Positions 36,061-49,120 of a DNA stretch of 64,000 nucleotides are shown piece by piece. How positions within the stretch are numbered: the first letter of the stretch is position 1; the number at the start of each line of letters is the position of its first letter. The position numbers and the translations under genes were made by a program. Under the pieces are notes generated by a model, which saw only the letters and a list, made by a program, of their open reading frames with translations, was not told the DNA's origin and searched no databases. The DNA lies in the NCBI RefSeq assembly GCF_901000735.1, contig NC_081547.1, forward strand, positions 22,746,046-22,810,045, written 5' to 3'. Origin of the DNA: Corylus avellana. Its lineage: Eukaryota; Streptophyta; Magnoliopsida; Fagales; Betulaceae.

Positions 36061-36324
36061 TTCGGCTAGGTCTATGTTGGATACCATTCACAAACTTGAA
36101 TACTCATGTCTTGGATCAACTTTTGCACCTACTTAACCCTAGACTTAAAACTCACAACTAAACATGTTTTAACACCGACTTTGCCAACACTAAAACCCTA
36201 ACAGTATCTTTCTTGATGTTTTTCTTTTTGGAAAATAAGTTCACTAATAAACTTTGTTTACATTTTTTAAATACTTTTTCTTAATTCTCAAAGTTAAATA
36301 AGTATCTGAAATGTGATGTAGTAG

Positions 36325-36505
36325 ATGTTCGGATGAAAAGAACCCAAGAGCAAAACCCTACAAGTTCACTAATCAAAAGCTAAAGCATTTGGGTTTACAG
36401 TTCACGCCTGTGAAGCAATGCCTATATGATACCACCAAGAGCTTGCAAGAAAAGGGTTTCCTTCCAATCTTGACACCCATAAAAAAGTTAAACCCTAACC
36501 TTTAG
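36325..36505 (+). pseudogene. Orphan copy of CCR exon 5
   Basis: An uninterrupted frame matches CCR exon 5: [14 protein letters not shown], then [19 protein letters not shown], ending in TAG 36503-36505. The intronic bases just before the acceptor (aatgtgatgtag) are also shared with 29940-29949, so it was copied as DNA and not from mRNA. No other CCR exon lies nearby. The divergent C-terminus ([13 protein letters not shown]) replaces the last residues of CCR. It is adjacent to the copia LTR remnant. Confidence 0.88.
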
Positions 36506-36638
36506 TCTTTTTTGGCTAAGAGTTATAGCTTGATGACTTTTAAGCTAAAGGACATGGCTAAGGCTTATAGCCTTTAATTTGTAGTCTTTAAGTCTTTTTT
36601 ACTAAGAGGTACTCCTATGTTTGGCAGGTTCTTCTACA

Positions 36639-37008
36639 TGTTGTAAGAAATTCCTCAATAAAGTGTGGCCATATGCCACCTAATATTCCTTGTAATTTGA
36701 ATTAAACATAGTTATGGGTGCTCCATAATTTATTCTAAATAAAGAATTATTTCTGAAATTAAATTTTATTCTAATTCTTATTCCTTGATGGGAGGAATAA
36801 ATTAGGTATAATTCTAATTGCGGGTACTTTACCTATATGGATAGCTATCCATAAATAAAGAGCCATTGTATTCCTTTACTTTGGGTCTAAAGACTTTCTA
36901 TTACGGACAAAGGTTCTTTGATTCACTTTAGCAAGCATGGTTAGAGGTAATTCTTAATCTCTTTTCCACCGCATATTTTAGCAAAATAAATGTTTTTGTA
37001 TGCAAACA
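36639..37008 (+). mobile_element. Ty1/copia LTR remnant
   Basis: Begins TGTTGTAAGAAATTCC and ends GCAAACA, directly before a primer-binding site. A TATA-like tccataaataaagagcc lies at about 36849. No second LTR and no gag or pol was found in the window, so this is a truncated element. Confidence 0.65.
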
Positions 37009-37010
37009 TG

Positions 37011-37022
37011 TGGTATCAGAGC
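37011..37022 (+). promoter_or_regulatory. Copia primer-binding site (initiator Met-tRNA)
   Basis: TGGTATCAGAGC is the classical plant Ty1/copia primer-binding site. It lies two bases after the CA that ends the putative LTR. Confidence 0.8.
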
Positions 37023-37430
37023 TACCATTATGCTATTTTGTTCAGCATCAAGTTTCGCTGTTGATTCTCGGTTGCATGAGTTATTATTACTCAATTTTTT
37101 GATTATGGATTTACTGTGAACCTTATCGGTTTTGACAACGTTCATCCATTCACATATTGATTAAATGTGTAATGATAAAAAGCATGAAACTTTATTTTGT
37201 CTGGGTGTTTTCTGTAGTAATCGTTGGTCTTTATGTGTTTTAATTGAACCAAAGCATGAAACTTTTTTCTTCTGAGCAAATCGTTGCTCCTTTCCATGAG
37301 TTGGTAAGTTGAATTTTATGTGATGGTTTTAGCAAAACCAAAAACATTTTATGTGCCTTACTAGAGCTATGGTGTGATGAGAAGTCCGAAGAACGAGTGG
37401 CGTCGGTGCCCTTGTGGGTGCTGTTGAGTT

Positions 37431-37749
37431 TTTTTTTTTTTTTTTTTTAATTAAAAAGGTTGGAGGGGGAAACCAATTGTAAGTATTCTACCTGAGCGTG
37501 ACCATAGTAGCACCAACTCACGGGGGACTGTTCAGGAGGGACCTACAAAGCAGAAATCGCAAGAGCACTCTCAAAACCAGCCGAGCCATAACTTAACCGT
37601 CTGCCCCACCAGGGCATCAATGAAAACCAAGGTGGTTAATACTAATTAGGCATGTAGATTCTCCATTGCGGAGATTCAAACCCATACCCTAATACTTATC
37701 TATCCACTTTAAAATTTTCTTGGGCCATTGAACCACCACCCTTGATGGT
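37431..37749 (-). mobile_element. Poly(A) retroposon (SINE-like), minus strand
   Basis: Flanked by a 17-bp direct repeat with one mismatch (gtgggtgctgttgagtt at 37414-37430 and gtgggtgttgttgagtt at 37750-37766). On the minus strand it ends in a poly(A) tract (T run at 37431-37450) and contains GGGTTTGAATCTCC, a box-B-like element. About 319 bp, larger than the other SINEs here and a different family. Confidence 0.75.
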
Positions 37750-37940
37750 GTGGGTGTTGTTGAGTTGATAGCACTACCGTCATGACCAAGGTGCAGATGT
37801 GCGACGACCCATTGGTCCTCGCATACGGTGGCTCCATCTGCACCATTCAATAGTGCTGCCAAGGCCTCTAATATGTGCCTCGCTAGCACAGATTTGCGGT
37901 GACCGCATACAATAGAGCCGCCATGGGATGAGTGGTGTTA

Positions 37941-38120
37941 TGAGAGTAATGCTACAAGTCTCTCTTGTGTTATTCTTGTGTCCCTCCAAGAATGATGTAA
38001 CTCTTAAAATCACCATTAGGCTTGTAATTGATCACTATTGAATTTTGATCAAATAGTGATTTTAAAAGCTACCTCATTTTTTTAGGGACACAAGAGTAAC
38101 ACAAGTATGACTTCTAAAAT
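37941..38120. mobile_element. MITE (family C)
   Basis: Starts GAGTAATGCTACAAGTCTCT; the right end, inverted, reads AGAAGTCATACTTGTGTTAC. It has an internal inverted pair TGTGTCCCT and AGGGACACA, and shares AAAATCACCATTAGG and GTGATTTTAAAAG with the copies at 31477 and 48668. Confidence 0.65.
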
Positions 38121-38574
38121 CACTTATGAGCATGGGTGTCCAAAGGTTGAAGAAAATGTCTAAGGCAAAAGGGCATGAATTTGGGAGATTAAAGCTACTG
38201 CTTCTTCTAAATTAATAGGCCTATAAATCCTGTGAAACAGGTTAACCATCAGGGACTGGGGCTTTAGTAGGGCTTAATTGGGTCAAGGCTAACAACATTT
38301 ATTTTTCATCAGGGGTTGCACAAAAAATTTAGTTCTCATCATCAGTTATGACAGGATGCAGCAAGTCATACAAATCATTATCAAAGGAGGATTTGGTGGA
38401 AGTTAATTTACACCAAAAAAAAAAAAAAAAAAAAAAAACTTCAAATTTATTGTCACCTTTATTGCAACATAGTTTTCATCAGTAGAAATTAGCAACATTG
38501 AGGTGCATCCCTTTAAGTAAAAACTACAAGTCCTAGAGTTTCAGCCTAGTTAATCTAGCCTACCCAACTAACCA

Positions 38575-41500
38575 TCAGTCAAGATCTTCTGTATTTCTTC
38601 TCTGAGGCAACTGCATGCTCACTATATCTTCTCTTTGTAGGGAATACATTGATGCATTACCTGCCTCATTGCCCACTTGTCTACTTTCAGGAGTTATTAA
38701 TGCCAGAAGGGGCGTAGACTTCTTGTTGCTGCGGAAAACCAAATATGTAATTCCAGCCAAATAAATTCCTATGCCTGCAAATCCAAATATTCCAAGAAAC
38801 ACAGCAACCACAAGTTTGAAGTGGCTATGAAGAAGCAACTTGATGAACCCGGTCACGAGATAGTATATATTTATGGCCATGATCATGGAACCAACGAACC
38901 AAGTGACAGCTGAAATCTGCAATAGAAGATGACAGCAAATTAATCAAAAAATACTGATAAAATGCGGGAAATGGAAGCCCTTCTGGTCTGATCACTTTTT
39001 AGGAGTTGGAGCACATGTCACAATGTTATGTGAATAACACGTAACAAGATAGATTGTTAAGTTTTAAGAGAACCTAGACCTTTAGACAAGCATAAAGTTT
39101 GAAGATAATTTTCTGCATATCATCTTTATGTTAAAACACCACTTATCCCAAAAAGAATAAGTTGATAGAAAATGTATAATTTAATTGTTTAATTTATATT
39201 ATAACACTCCTCCTCACGTGTGGGTTCAAATTTTTCCTTAATTAGTGAGTCTCAACACATGGAATACTTAACTGAAATGGAAGGTGAATGATGGAGTCAA
39301 GGTTCGACCTCATGATATTTGAAACGGATACTCACTTTAAAGTGAGTAAATAGAATTCCGTTCTCGATCTCATAGATACATATAAAATTCTGCGGAAAGC
39401 TGTATTCGATGAAAGTCGTATATATGAGTTGGTGGGTATAAATTTCATAACACTTTTCTCTCAAGATCTTCTCTGGTATCATGTTAAAACATCACTTATC
39501 CTAAAAAGTTTAAGCTTTTAGAACAAATGGAGTTAAATCACCACTTGAAAAGCTTAAGTTGATAGCAATTGATGAATTTAATCATTTAATCTATATTTAA
39601 ACTCCCTTCTAACATGTGAAACCCAACATATAGAATATTTAACTAAAATGGGGGATGAATTGTAAAGTCGGGGTTCAAACTCAAGACATTTGGTTCTGAT
39701 ACCATGTTAATCATCATTTATTCGAAGCGCTTAAGCTGATAGGAATGGATGAATTTAATCATTTAATCTGACGAATTTAATTACTTAATCTATGCTCTAA
39801 CAAAAGATAACTCTCCTTGTTTAATCAATCTACTCTAGGAGCTTCATGGGATACATGCTTGTGAGTGCTCTCCTGTCAAGACAATGGCCTCCACCTGCTA
39901 TAGAATTCTACTTTCATAACACACAATGTCTAATTGGTCAGAAATCTATCCCTATCTCTCTGCATAAAACACTTTGTTTGGAAATTCTTACATAAATAGG
40001 CCAGATGTCTAACTTTGAACAGTAAGATAACACACTGTCTAATTGGTCAGAAATCTATCCCTATCTCTCTGCATAAAACACTTTGTTTGGAAATCCTTAC
40101 ATAGATAGGCCAGATGTCTAATTTTAAACAGTAAGAGAACTACTTGAAAGATCCCCAAAAAGATTTCTATTGGAATGTTCACATGTGAGTGATGCGATTG
40201 GTTAAGTGGTCAACTCATACAATAGATAATACTGATAAAAATCAGTGGTATGATATTATTGGGTTCAAACCTAATAATTTAGTCTTTTGGCTAAGTGGTG
40301 TACAAGTATGTTGTAGTAAGCTCTCAATAAAAGACTCTTCAAGAATTAAAAACTCAAATATATGAGACCTAATGCATGGATCAAGTATGTAAGGGAATGG
40401 CAACATAAGTTGCCACTCATATAAATCATACCGTTTTAGAGTTTGCATACGTCCCCATCTTGGTCTTACTGCTGGTGAACTTGAGAAGCGGGATGAGAGC
40501 AAAAGGGAGCTCAAATGATAAAATCATCTAAAAACACACAACAAAGTGAAATGCGAATAAGAACAGAATTCAATTTTGTGAATAATTGCATGTTGAAAAG
40601 TGAAATTATGATGTCACTTTTAACCAGAAATTTAAGCCTGCCAGTGATGCATGCGAAGAAGGATAACTTCTAATCATTTAGTTTTAAAGTAAGGAAAGTC
40701 TCTAATGGTGTGGGGCTTAAGTTCTATGTGGTATAGCAAGGGACAATAATGGCGAACTAAACAAGTTTCCACATCAATTTATTTGCCTGAGAAAATTTTA
40801 AGCAGAACGGTTTCTAGCTTCGACTTACAAAATACACTTTTCTAATTCCAAACGGTCACTGAAACGTTTGCATTCATGGGGGAAAAAGCCTAGGCTACAT
40901 TTGAATATTGGATGGTTCAATGTCTTATAAATGGCATCCAAAGATAAAAATAAGCCATAATGAATCAGGCTATTGACGTAATGAGAGACATTTAAGAATT
41001 GGCATATGTTCATGTTAAAAGTCTTTTGAAATAATATTACTTCATTCTTTTACTTATCATTTGCAAGATGGCTAGAATTGTCTTTTTACAAGAAATTTCA
41101 AAAGATGAATATGAGATGAAAATGGTGCATGCAACATCAGGGAAGCAGTTAAAAGCACATCAAAGAAGCCTGGGACAGTTATGGACAGCAATCAACAATA
41201 GAATAATTTTCATTTACCACAAATATTGAAAAATGTAGTATCATTTATATAGAAGCATTATCTATGCATTTGAAACTAAGTCAAAGATTAACTCTAATAC
41301 AACTACTGTGATTCAGAAATATATTATTATAAACATATGTCTTATTAGCTTTTAATATTTGGTACAAGATACCGATACAATGCTCAAGATGTTTCAAAGT
41401 GAAATCAATTCAGGTCGGAATAATGATCCCATATTTTGGAAGTAAAAGAGAAATGACAGTCGAGAGTATCTTACTGATGCAATGATAATTAGCTGTCCAG

Positions 41501-44500
41501 CCCCACTAGAACCACCAATTAAAGCAACAATTAAACTAGGGACTATAGCCAAGGAACGAGTTAACAGGTTTCGAAGCCATGGCTCCAGTCGTAAATCGAG
41601 AAATCCCTACAAAAATAAGATGAGCCATGCCAAAATAACTAGTCATGATCAGGGAACTCAACCAATTTAGGTGGAATCCATAAATAAATAGCAGTTATAT
41701 AGTAATTGCTGAAAAGCATCTAACTTATCGAAGCATTGATTCTTGCAAGACTTATAAGCTGAACTTGACACAGAAATTTTACTAATAAGAATCCAAATTC
41801 TAAATTACAGACCAGGAATGTCACCCATGAAGCAAATATCCACAATTTAAGTTACTAAAACATAAGAAAGGAGGATTAAAAATATAGTTTTCTTCTTCAC
41901 CGGTGCTTCATTCTATGAGAGGAATCTGACAGAATGTAACTGTAACATCTGTTATTAAGAAATAAGGCTAGATGAAATAAAACCAACTTCATTTTTTAAT
42001 TTCAAATTCCAAAACAGAGAACTTTTTGAGGTCCAAAATTTAATATTGTCATTTGGAAAAATAGAAGAATGGAAGTATTCTCAGACTACAGACTATTACA
42101 ATCAATTAGTCGAATACCTGCATAACATATTGCCCTGCATATGTTCCTGTTATAGTAGAACTCTGACCTGATGCGAGCAAAGCAATTGCAAAAAGTTTTG
42201 AGCTCCAACTACCTAAGACATTCTGTAAACAATAAATAAAGATCAGGATTACACATCATCTGCATTAATAGTGATTCAGTGAAAAAAAAAATTGAAACTA
42301 CAATATGAAAACTGAGATTACATAAGCATCATCAGCATTTTCTGTGAAAAACCAAATGCCAGGACTGAGAACAACAATTGGCTAGGTCACATACCCTTAG
42401 TAAAAATGAGGCTTTGTTCAAGTCCAAGTCCTCGCAGTTCTTCTGATCTTCCGCATTCAAATTTGAGGAATTACAAACTGAGCCACTGACGGAAATAATG
42501 GATACATTAATGAGGAAAGCCACCATTAGCGCAAAGGCACTCTCTATTAGATAGAATCTGCAAGCCTCCTGTGAAATATTATGTCATCAGATGCTGGTCT
42601 ACCATATTTCCAGAATTCTATTTGCAGGAACCAAAATGATAAGTATCTCCATTAAGTATATAATTGCCTCTAAATGAGCCTTAAAGAGCTGGTTTGATTC
42701 AAGTATGCTTCCTAATTAAAGTTGTAGGGCTTCTAACCAAAAAGGGAAAGAGAGAAGGGAAGGAAAATTTATAAAGTTTTATGGCATTGAAACACATTTC
42801 TATCCAGATAAAGTAAAAATGATGGAAGCATTAAAAGAAGGAAGAGCGGTTTCAGCATACAACTGATACATTAGACTATCATTTGTAGAAACGTGAGTAT
42901 ATTACCCAGGTGAACACCATCTCATTCCAGTCCCTCAAACAAGAACACACACAACAGAACTAAAAGATTAATCTGATTAAATTTTCCAACCAACAAATCT
43001 CTTTACACAGAGGCTATATGGTAACAAAAATAAATGCCTCTAATAATATATGGCTAAACAAAGAGACTTAGGAGAGTCGAAAGAGCCATATCAATTGATT
43101 ATGACAATTTTGGATTATTTTACATTTGTAAGGAGACTAGCCTGAATATTAAATGCTTGATTAAGTTTTAAACAATAATGTACAGTATGGTGATATCTTG
43201 AGCACAGCTTTATATAAAAATAAAAACAGAGAGAGAGAGAGAGAGAGAAAAGTTAAAAACTTGTCTAAGGTAAAACATTTACTTTGATGCCGCGAACAGA
43301 TCGTGGTATCTTCCTCGAAAGCACCAATGCTGAATGAAGGAAGAGATTGTGCCTGCAGCGAGTATACAAAATTAAATGAAAATGAGAAATACATGGGGGG
43401 AAGGATGTAGAATTTCTGGAAGATATGAGAAACATACGGCATAACCATCGCACCGAGGAGTGAAATTGCAAGGCCTGTAGCACCATTTCCTTTGAGTTGG
43501 GGAACAAAAAGACCATTTAAGACTTCAGTAGCAGCAGGCTTTGCATAGCCAAGCTCAGCAAAAAAACATGCAGCTATCGTCATTACAAGAAATGCAATCA
43601 AGAATTCAAGTTTCCTGACCTGTAAACAACGGAAAAATAAATAAAAGAGAAATCATAAAGCATGATTTGCTTTTACCTAAAATTTATCTGCATCAATTAC
43701 TGTTATTACCATATATCTCTTTGGGTCAAATACATTAGGTATATTACTATTCCAAAGTTCTAAACCAGTATATATAGACTATTGAAAGGATATCAAGATA
43801 CCCCATATTGCTGTAACGCTAGAAGAATCAATGTACTAAGCCCTGTCAGAAGAACACCACACCATATGGGAATGCTGAAGAGCATATTCAATGCGAAGGC
43901 TGTACCAATCACTGCAAATAGGAAGAAGCAGAGTCAGAATGATTTGGACAGCTATAATTTGAACAAAATTAATAAAGCAAAGCTTCATAGATTTAGCACA
44001 CCTCATATTTCTGCCCATCTTAAACAGTTAAAATCAAGTATGAGTTATATGACTAAAGAAATATACGTACAAAAACACATGCACATATACATTATACATA
44101 CATCAAGATTTGGAATAATGAACAAAATATCTGCTTCCACAAAGTCTGTCTATCTCTAAGAAGATATTAGCCAAGTCCATTTGCATTTAACATAAATTCT
44201 AGGAAAGGTAGATGCATCAATGTTGTTGTGATATGATTAATAATGATAATGAAATGTTACACCAATGAAAAAATGCATAGCATGAGATTAACATGGCTAT
44301 TACGTCTAGCATGGAAACCAACCAAGAAAAAATCAAAAGAAAGCATTTCCTTTTTATGTTAATATTTCTCAATCCTACAGTCTAACACCAAAGAAAACAT
44401 CCGAAAGAAATGTACCATGACAGAACTCTTACAACCAGATTTCTCTTAATTACTATCATTATCCTCTTTTGTAAGGATCACAAACACAAAAGCTGTCTGA

Positions 44501-47270
44501 TACAATATGAAAATAACCTATATTTAGCAAACAAATAAATTAAGAGATTACATATGGATGGCGAAGGTGTAAAATAATCAATCAAAGTGGGAATTCCTCA
44601 AAACTCTGTTTGAGTAATCGATAAGGCTAAACGAAAGTCCTCAGATCCATATACAAAAGGAACAGATTCTAGGAAAAATAAGATAGAATAAATTGAAAAA
44701 TAATGCAGTAACCTCAAAGCCTAACCTTCAGGAATGTCACACGCAACAATAGCAATTTCAGCAAGAACCCAGAGGATGAAGTTTGGCACCCTAGCATATT
44801 CAGCTCTACAGTGCTCCGCTAAATGCTTTCCTAAAATCACAAACCAACACATAAAAAGAGAAGAAAAAAAAAAGGCAGATAAGCAGATAACTGGAGGGAT
44901 ACATACAGTAAAAAGTAGACTAACATATCACTTGCCTGTGACAACCCCAAGATTGGCTGCTAGGGATTGAATAATAAGAGCAGCACAAGAAGCCACCAAT
45001 ATGATCCAAAGTAGCTGAGAAAAATCAGTAATAAAAATAATAAACGATAAATAACAGAACATTGAAAAATAAAACAATCAGATACACACACATACACAAA
45101 CAGAGAGAGAGAGAGAGAGAATTCCCCAAGGAAGAGTATATTCTGTGAATTTTACAAAACAAAATGTATGTAAAGCTATAAGAGTGAATACCCAATAAAG
45201 CAGGCAGGCATGCCCCAATTAGGTACCATGATTTGCACAGTGGTACATCCTAGAGAAACTTCCAATGTGTGGAATTGATTTTTAAAATGGGTCCATCTAG
45301 GATCTCCAATGAGGCATATATCAGCTACAACAAATGTATTGCCATTAATTCCATGTCCTCGTTTTGGTTTCACAGGGAAGATATGGACAAAAAGCCCCAT
45401 AGCAAGATAGCTATCATACTTTTTAATGTATGGCATTTTTAAGGTGGAAAACCTAGAATGAAAAGAGTTCCAAAGTTTACTTGGCATGCCCCTTCTAACA
45501 GAGGATATTTCACGACAACAGTCACCTCTTCTTCGGAAACACAAAATTCTACTAAAATTCAGAGGGAAATCAACTACCTAAGAATATGACATACACACCT
45601 CATACTTGAATTTTGCTCCTGCCTGAAGATCCGTTTCAACTGCGAGTACAGCAAATTACAAGTATGGTACACATGTTTGTTAGCACATAATTTATGGTGG
45701 CGCGTAAGGAGAAGAGAAATTACAATCTTACAATTCCCAGGATCAATATATGCAATAGAAACAAGAAACCCAGGACCCATGTATGCAAACAAGTTTTTCC
45801 AACTTCTCGTCTGCCAAAAAGAGATACAAAGAGCCACAAAATAATCAATTTCCATTAAAATTTTAATAATATCCACAAGAGTTCCAATTGTAAACCCTAA
45901 ATCTAATCATCAAGCAAATTTACACATAAACAACCTTCAGAAAGAAAAGGAAGAAAAAAAAAAAAATTGAAGGCAACAATTTCTGCAAAGCTGAGCACCA
46001 ACGGCATTTGAGGCATATCTTGCTCAAAGCTGTGAGACAACGGCACATTAAGATTGTCTCACAAGCAATGTTCACAATGAACAGCTATATTTTGGGAGAG
46101 GCACATTTGCTTTAGAGGTCTACAAAGTTCATTAACTCATTCACATCATAAAGTGTAAACAGTCAATCTGTGTTTAAACTAGGTCAGCTCCAAGTTAAGA
46201 TCCACCGAAGACCAAAGGAACTCAAAATCTCTAATCATATAGTTATCATCCGTATGTTCACTACAGTATTTCAGCTCCTACACTTGGCAATTTTTTTTTC
46301 TGGCATTGAGAAAACTACAGGTCACAAAGTGATTTAACATTAACAAGTTAGATCTGTATCATGCCTGACAGAGATCCTGTGCATATTGCAGGAGTCTTTT
46401 TCCAGGATTTCTTAAGTGTTCCATCAATTTATCCTCTTTGTTACCACTGTAAAGATATTAAATTTTACAGATCGTTTGACCAGGTAAGATTTGTGTTTCC
46501 AGGTCCCTAACTTATCAGTATCAGGAATTTGAAGATGTTTCTCACTGATGTCACCAAACTAACGTGTAAGAAAAAAGAAAACTTCATGCTTTTACCAAAG
46601 AAGTTTTTTTTTTTTTTTATCATTTTTCCATCACCATGATCTCAAATTCACTAAGCAATGAGGTTAATATCACATTGAACTCTTTCAACCAAGTCAATAC
46701 TTTACTAGATTCACTTCCATACACAATCCTGAGTGTGACCATATCTCACTTCCACCATTCGGGTCTTTCTCTCATAAGGATTTCCCGCAAAAACACATAT
46801 TCTTACAACATGTTTCTTTATTTTATGCAATCCTACAGTAAAATGGAAAAGAAACAGAGAATAGGCTGTAATCTCAATTCAGAACAGCCAAAGATAGTCA
46901 ACCATTATTAACTTTCTCAAATATCAATCAATGTTCTTTATGTTAGACTATAAACGTGTGACATATAACATAACTGGACGTCTGGACCCCAACCCGACAT
47001 GTTATATTGATACCTCACTTTACTTCAGAGATTTCCCCAGGTGTTCGTGATTAATTTAATCTCCCTCAATCTATCAATTAGCCATCATTATTTCCATTAA
47101 TTTGTACAAAAACAATAGTATAATATCAAGTAACTAATCAAACTCACATCAGGAACAACAATCTGCTCGGCATCCGAGTTCTCAATCAGTGGCGCATTTG
47201 AAAAACTCCGGTTTCCAGTGCTAGCAATGAACTGTGGCTGCTGCCCAGAAGTCGCACCTGTTATAGCCAT
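38575..47270 (-). CDS. NRAMP1: NRAMP1-type divalent metal transporter, complete
   Basis: Proton-coupled Mn/Fe transporter of the NRAMP family, closest in recalled sequence to Arabidopsis NRAMP1/NRAMP6 (plasma membrane or endomembrane). Exons in transcription order: 47270-47148, 45810-45732, 45639-45599, 45014-44936, 44830-44726, 43911-43802, 43619-43438, 43352-43283, 42568-42395, 42222-42118, 41606-41475, 40527-40432, 38916-38575. Phases join to 545 aa. The metal-site motif DPGN is at residues 64-67 (TM1), AMVMPH at 236-241 (TM6), and the transport signature [20 protein letters not shown] from 340. The hydrophilic N-terminus reads [14 protein letters not shown]. Intron 4 has a GC donor. A 5' UTR intron (about 47552-47291) is likely. 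Intron 12 holds repeats. Confidence 0.95.
39120..39800 (-). repeat. Diverged repeat copies in NRAMP1 intron 12
   Basis: Three diverged copies of a sequence with the phrases caccacttatcc, aagttgatag, gaatttaatcatttaatcta and ggttcaaactcaagacattt follow each other. It looks like a common interspersed plant repeat; no coding content. Confidence 0.5.
39925..40140. repeat. Tandem duplication of about 109 bp in NRAMP1 intron 12
   Basis: The phrase taattggtcagaaatctatc starts at 39931 and again at 40040. The matching runs on for about 100 bases (through cataaaacactttgtttgg and ggccagatgtctaa), with a few substitutions. Confidence 0.9.
44831..44935 (-). other. GC-AG intron 4 of NRAMP1
   Basis: The exon ends GTCACAG and the intron begins gcaagt; it ends ttttag before GAAAGC. 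A GT donor cannot be placed nearby without breaking the conserved frame V-V-T-G-K-H-L. The sequence otherwise matches the donor consensus exactly. Confidence 0.85.
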
Positions 47271-47289
47271 CTCTCTTCCTCTCTCTTCC

Positions 47290-47680
47290 TCTGCACAACA
47301 CGCCTAGACCAAGAAACGGCAAACTTCAATCGGTAAATCATATTCACATCACAGTTCAACTAGTGCACAATTTCAGCAGTGAAAACATATTTATGAATTC
47401 CCACAAAAAAAAAAAAAAGATTTGAAACGTTGGATTTGAGAAGATGGGAAATTCAAAAACAGATGCAAAATACAATTTTGGGTTGCTTTTCTATGTTGTC
47501 TTGGTAACCAAACAGCGGGTTACGAGAATGATTTGACAGAAGATTCACAAACCTTGAATTTCCAGAAGATGTGCTTAAACGACAACGTTATTGAATAATA
47601 TCTCTCTCTCTCAGGCTGTCCCTGAGACTGAAACTCACTGCTACTCCATTTCCATTGTCCCAAGTCACATATTTATCGCA
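47290..47680 (-). promoter_or_regulatory. NRAMP1 promoter and 5' UTR
   Basis: On the minus strand a TATA-like ATAAATAT lies at 47669-47676, followed by a GA-rich leader (about 47600-47615). A probable 5' UTR intron has donor caag/gtttgtg at 47552 and acceptor gtgcag at 47291. These are inferred from sequence only. Confidence 0.45.
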
Positions 47681-47937
47681 TCTCTGTCTTTCTCTCTCCT
47701 TTTCTTTTATTTATTATTATTATTATTTTTTTCCTGAGCACCTCTCCTTTTCTTATTCGTTTCTTGGCGTAAGAAACTAAAGATTGCCTTTTTTTTAATC
47801 TCCAGAACGCACGTGCAGTATCTTTCGCTCTCAAAACTCCCTAAAGATAACAATGTTTGACTTTATAAGTACACATAATTTGACAGAGTTATGTTAGACT
47901 TTTCACTCCTATTTATTATGCTGATTTATAGGCTTGA

Positions 47938-47974
<37 letters not shown>

Positions 47975-48667
47975 TAATTATTAAATTTATAAACTTACAT
48001 AGTCTTCACACAAATTTAATGATGAACTCCTTTCATTTGTATTAACCTGGATCATTTCTCTCTCTCTCTCTATATATATATATATTCAAAGTAATTAATA
48101 TTATGAATTATTTAAAATAAATCATATTTACTGATACTTCCTATGTTAAATAAGTGCGAAGAATAATATTCTTCAACTATATTGAATTTTTTATTTTAAA
48201 AGATTGTTTCATTATAAGATTGGATTAGAGATGTTAAATATTAAATTGTATAATAATAGCAAATTTAACAATAACAAAAAAAGGAAAAAGGAAAAGAAAG
48301 TGTTGAATTGTTGATTGTTGTTGAGATAAAACAGAGTTTATACCTTACAATCGGATTTTTAGTTTCTAATTGTTTTTTATTTTTATTTTTGTATTTGAAC
48401 TACTTATGTCCTAGATCTAATCTGTACGAAATAGATATGTTTCTTAAATATAATTGTACATGGGTTAGCGGAAACTTGAAGTCATTTTTACGATTTTGTA
48501 ACCTTCACAGCTTTTGGCTATGATTTTTCAGAGTTGTATGCTCAGTAATGTAAGAGCATTATACTCGTGAAATTTCATCAACAAAAGTTTCATATTTTTC
48601 AAAAATAAAAAATAAAAAAAAATAGAGTTTATACCTATTATAAGTCGAATATCATTCAACTTTTTTC

Positions 48668-48857
48668 AAAAAGTAATGCTATAAGTCTTCTTAGAGTTTC
48701 TGTAGAGTCATCTCAAATGTGATATAACTTTTAAAATTACTGTTGAATTTGAGATGTAATTTATTAACTTTTGATCTATTGGTAATTTTAAAAGTCACGT
48801 CACACTTGAAATAATTATAAAAAGACTCTAAAAAAACTTATAACATTACTCTTCGAA
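48668..48857. mobile_element. MITE (family C)
   Basis: The ends are inverted: AGTAATGCTATAAGTCTTCT on the left and AGAGTAATGTTATAAGTTTT from the right. Internal GTGATATAACTTTTAAAATT and its complement match the other family C copies. Confidence 0.8.
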
Positions 48858-48984
48858 AAATTTAGTGGCCACATATTCTCATTATCTCCAATTGTGGACG
48901 TGATAGAATGATTTCATTAGGAAAATCCATTATTTTTTTATTACGACAAAATGACGGAAGATATAACAATAACATTTTGAGAAA

Positions 48985-49120
48985 GTCCATTTTATTTTTT
49001 GTCTTTTTCTCATTCAAGTTTTTTTTTTAAAATCAGTTATTATATAAGTCTAACGGATATAATAACTGATTTTTAAAAAGATTGAAGGGAAAAAAAGACA
49101 GAAAAATACAAAATAAGCAT
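48985..49120. mobile_element. Hairpin MITE
   Basis: Near-complete inverted repeat: ATTTTTTGTCTTTTTCTCAT and AAATCAGTTATTATAT on the left, their complements on the right, with the loop agtctaacgg. Typical of a small fold-back MITE; superfamily not clear. Confidence 0.7.

Noticed and set aside
45176..45544. 122-codon minus-strand frame in NRAMP1 intron 3
   Set aside because: No recognisable motif, inside an intron bounded by well supported exons; most likely chance.
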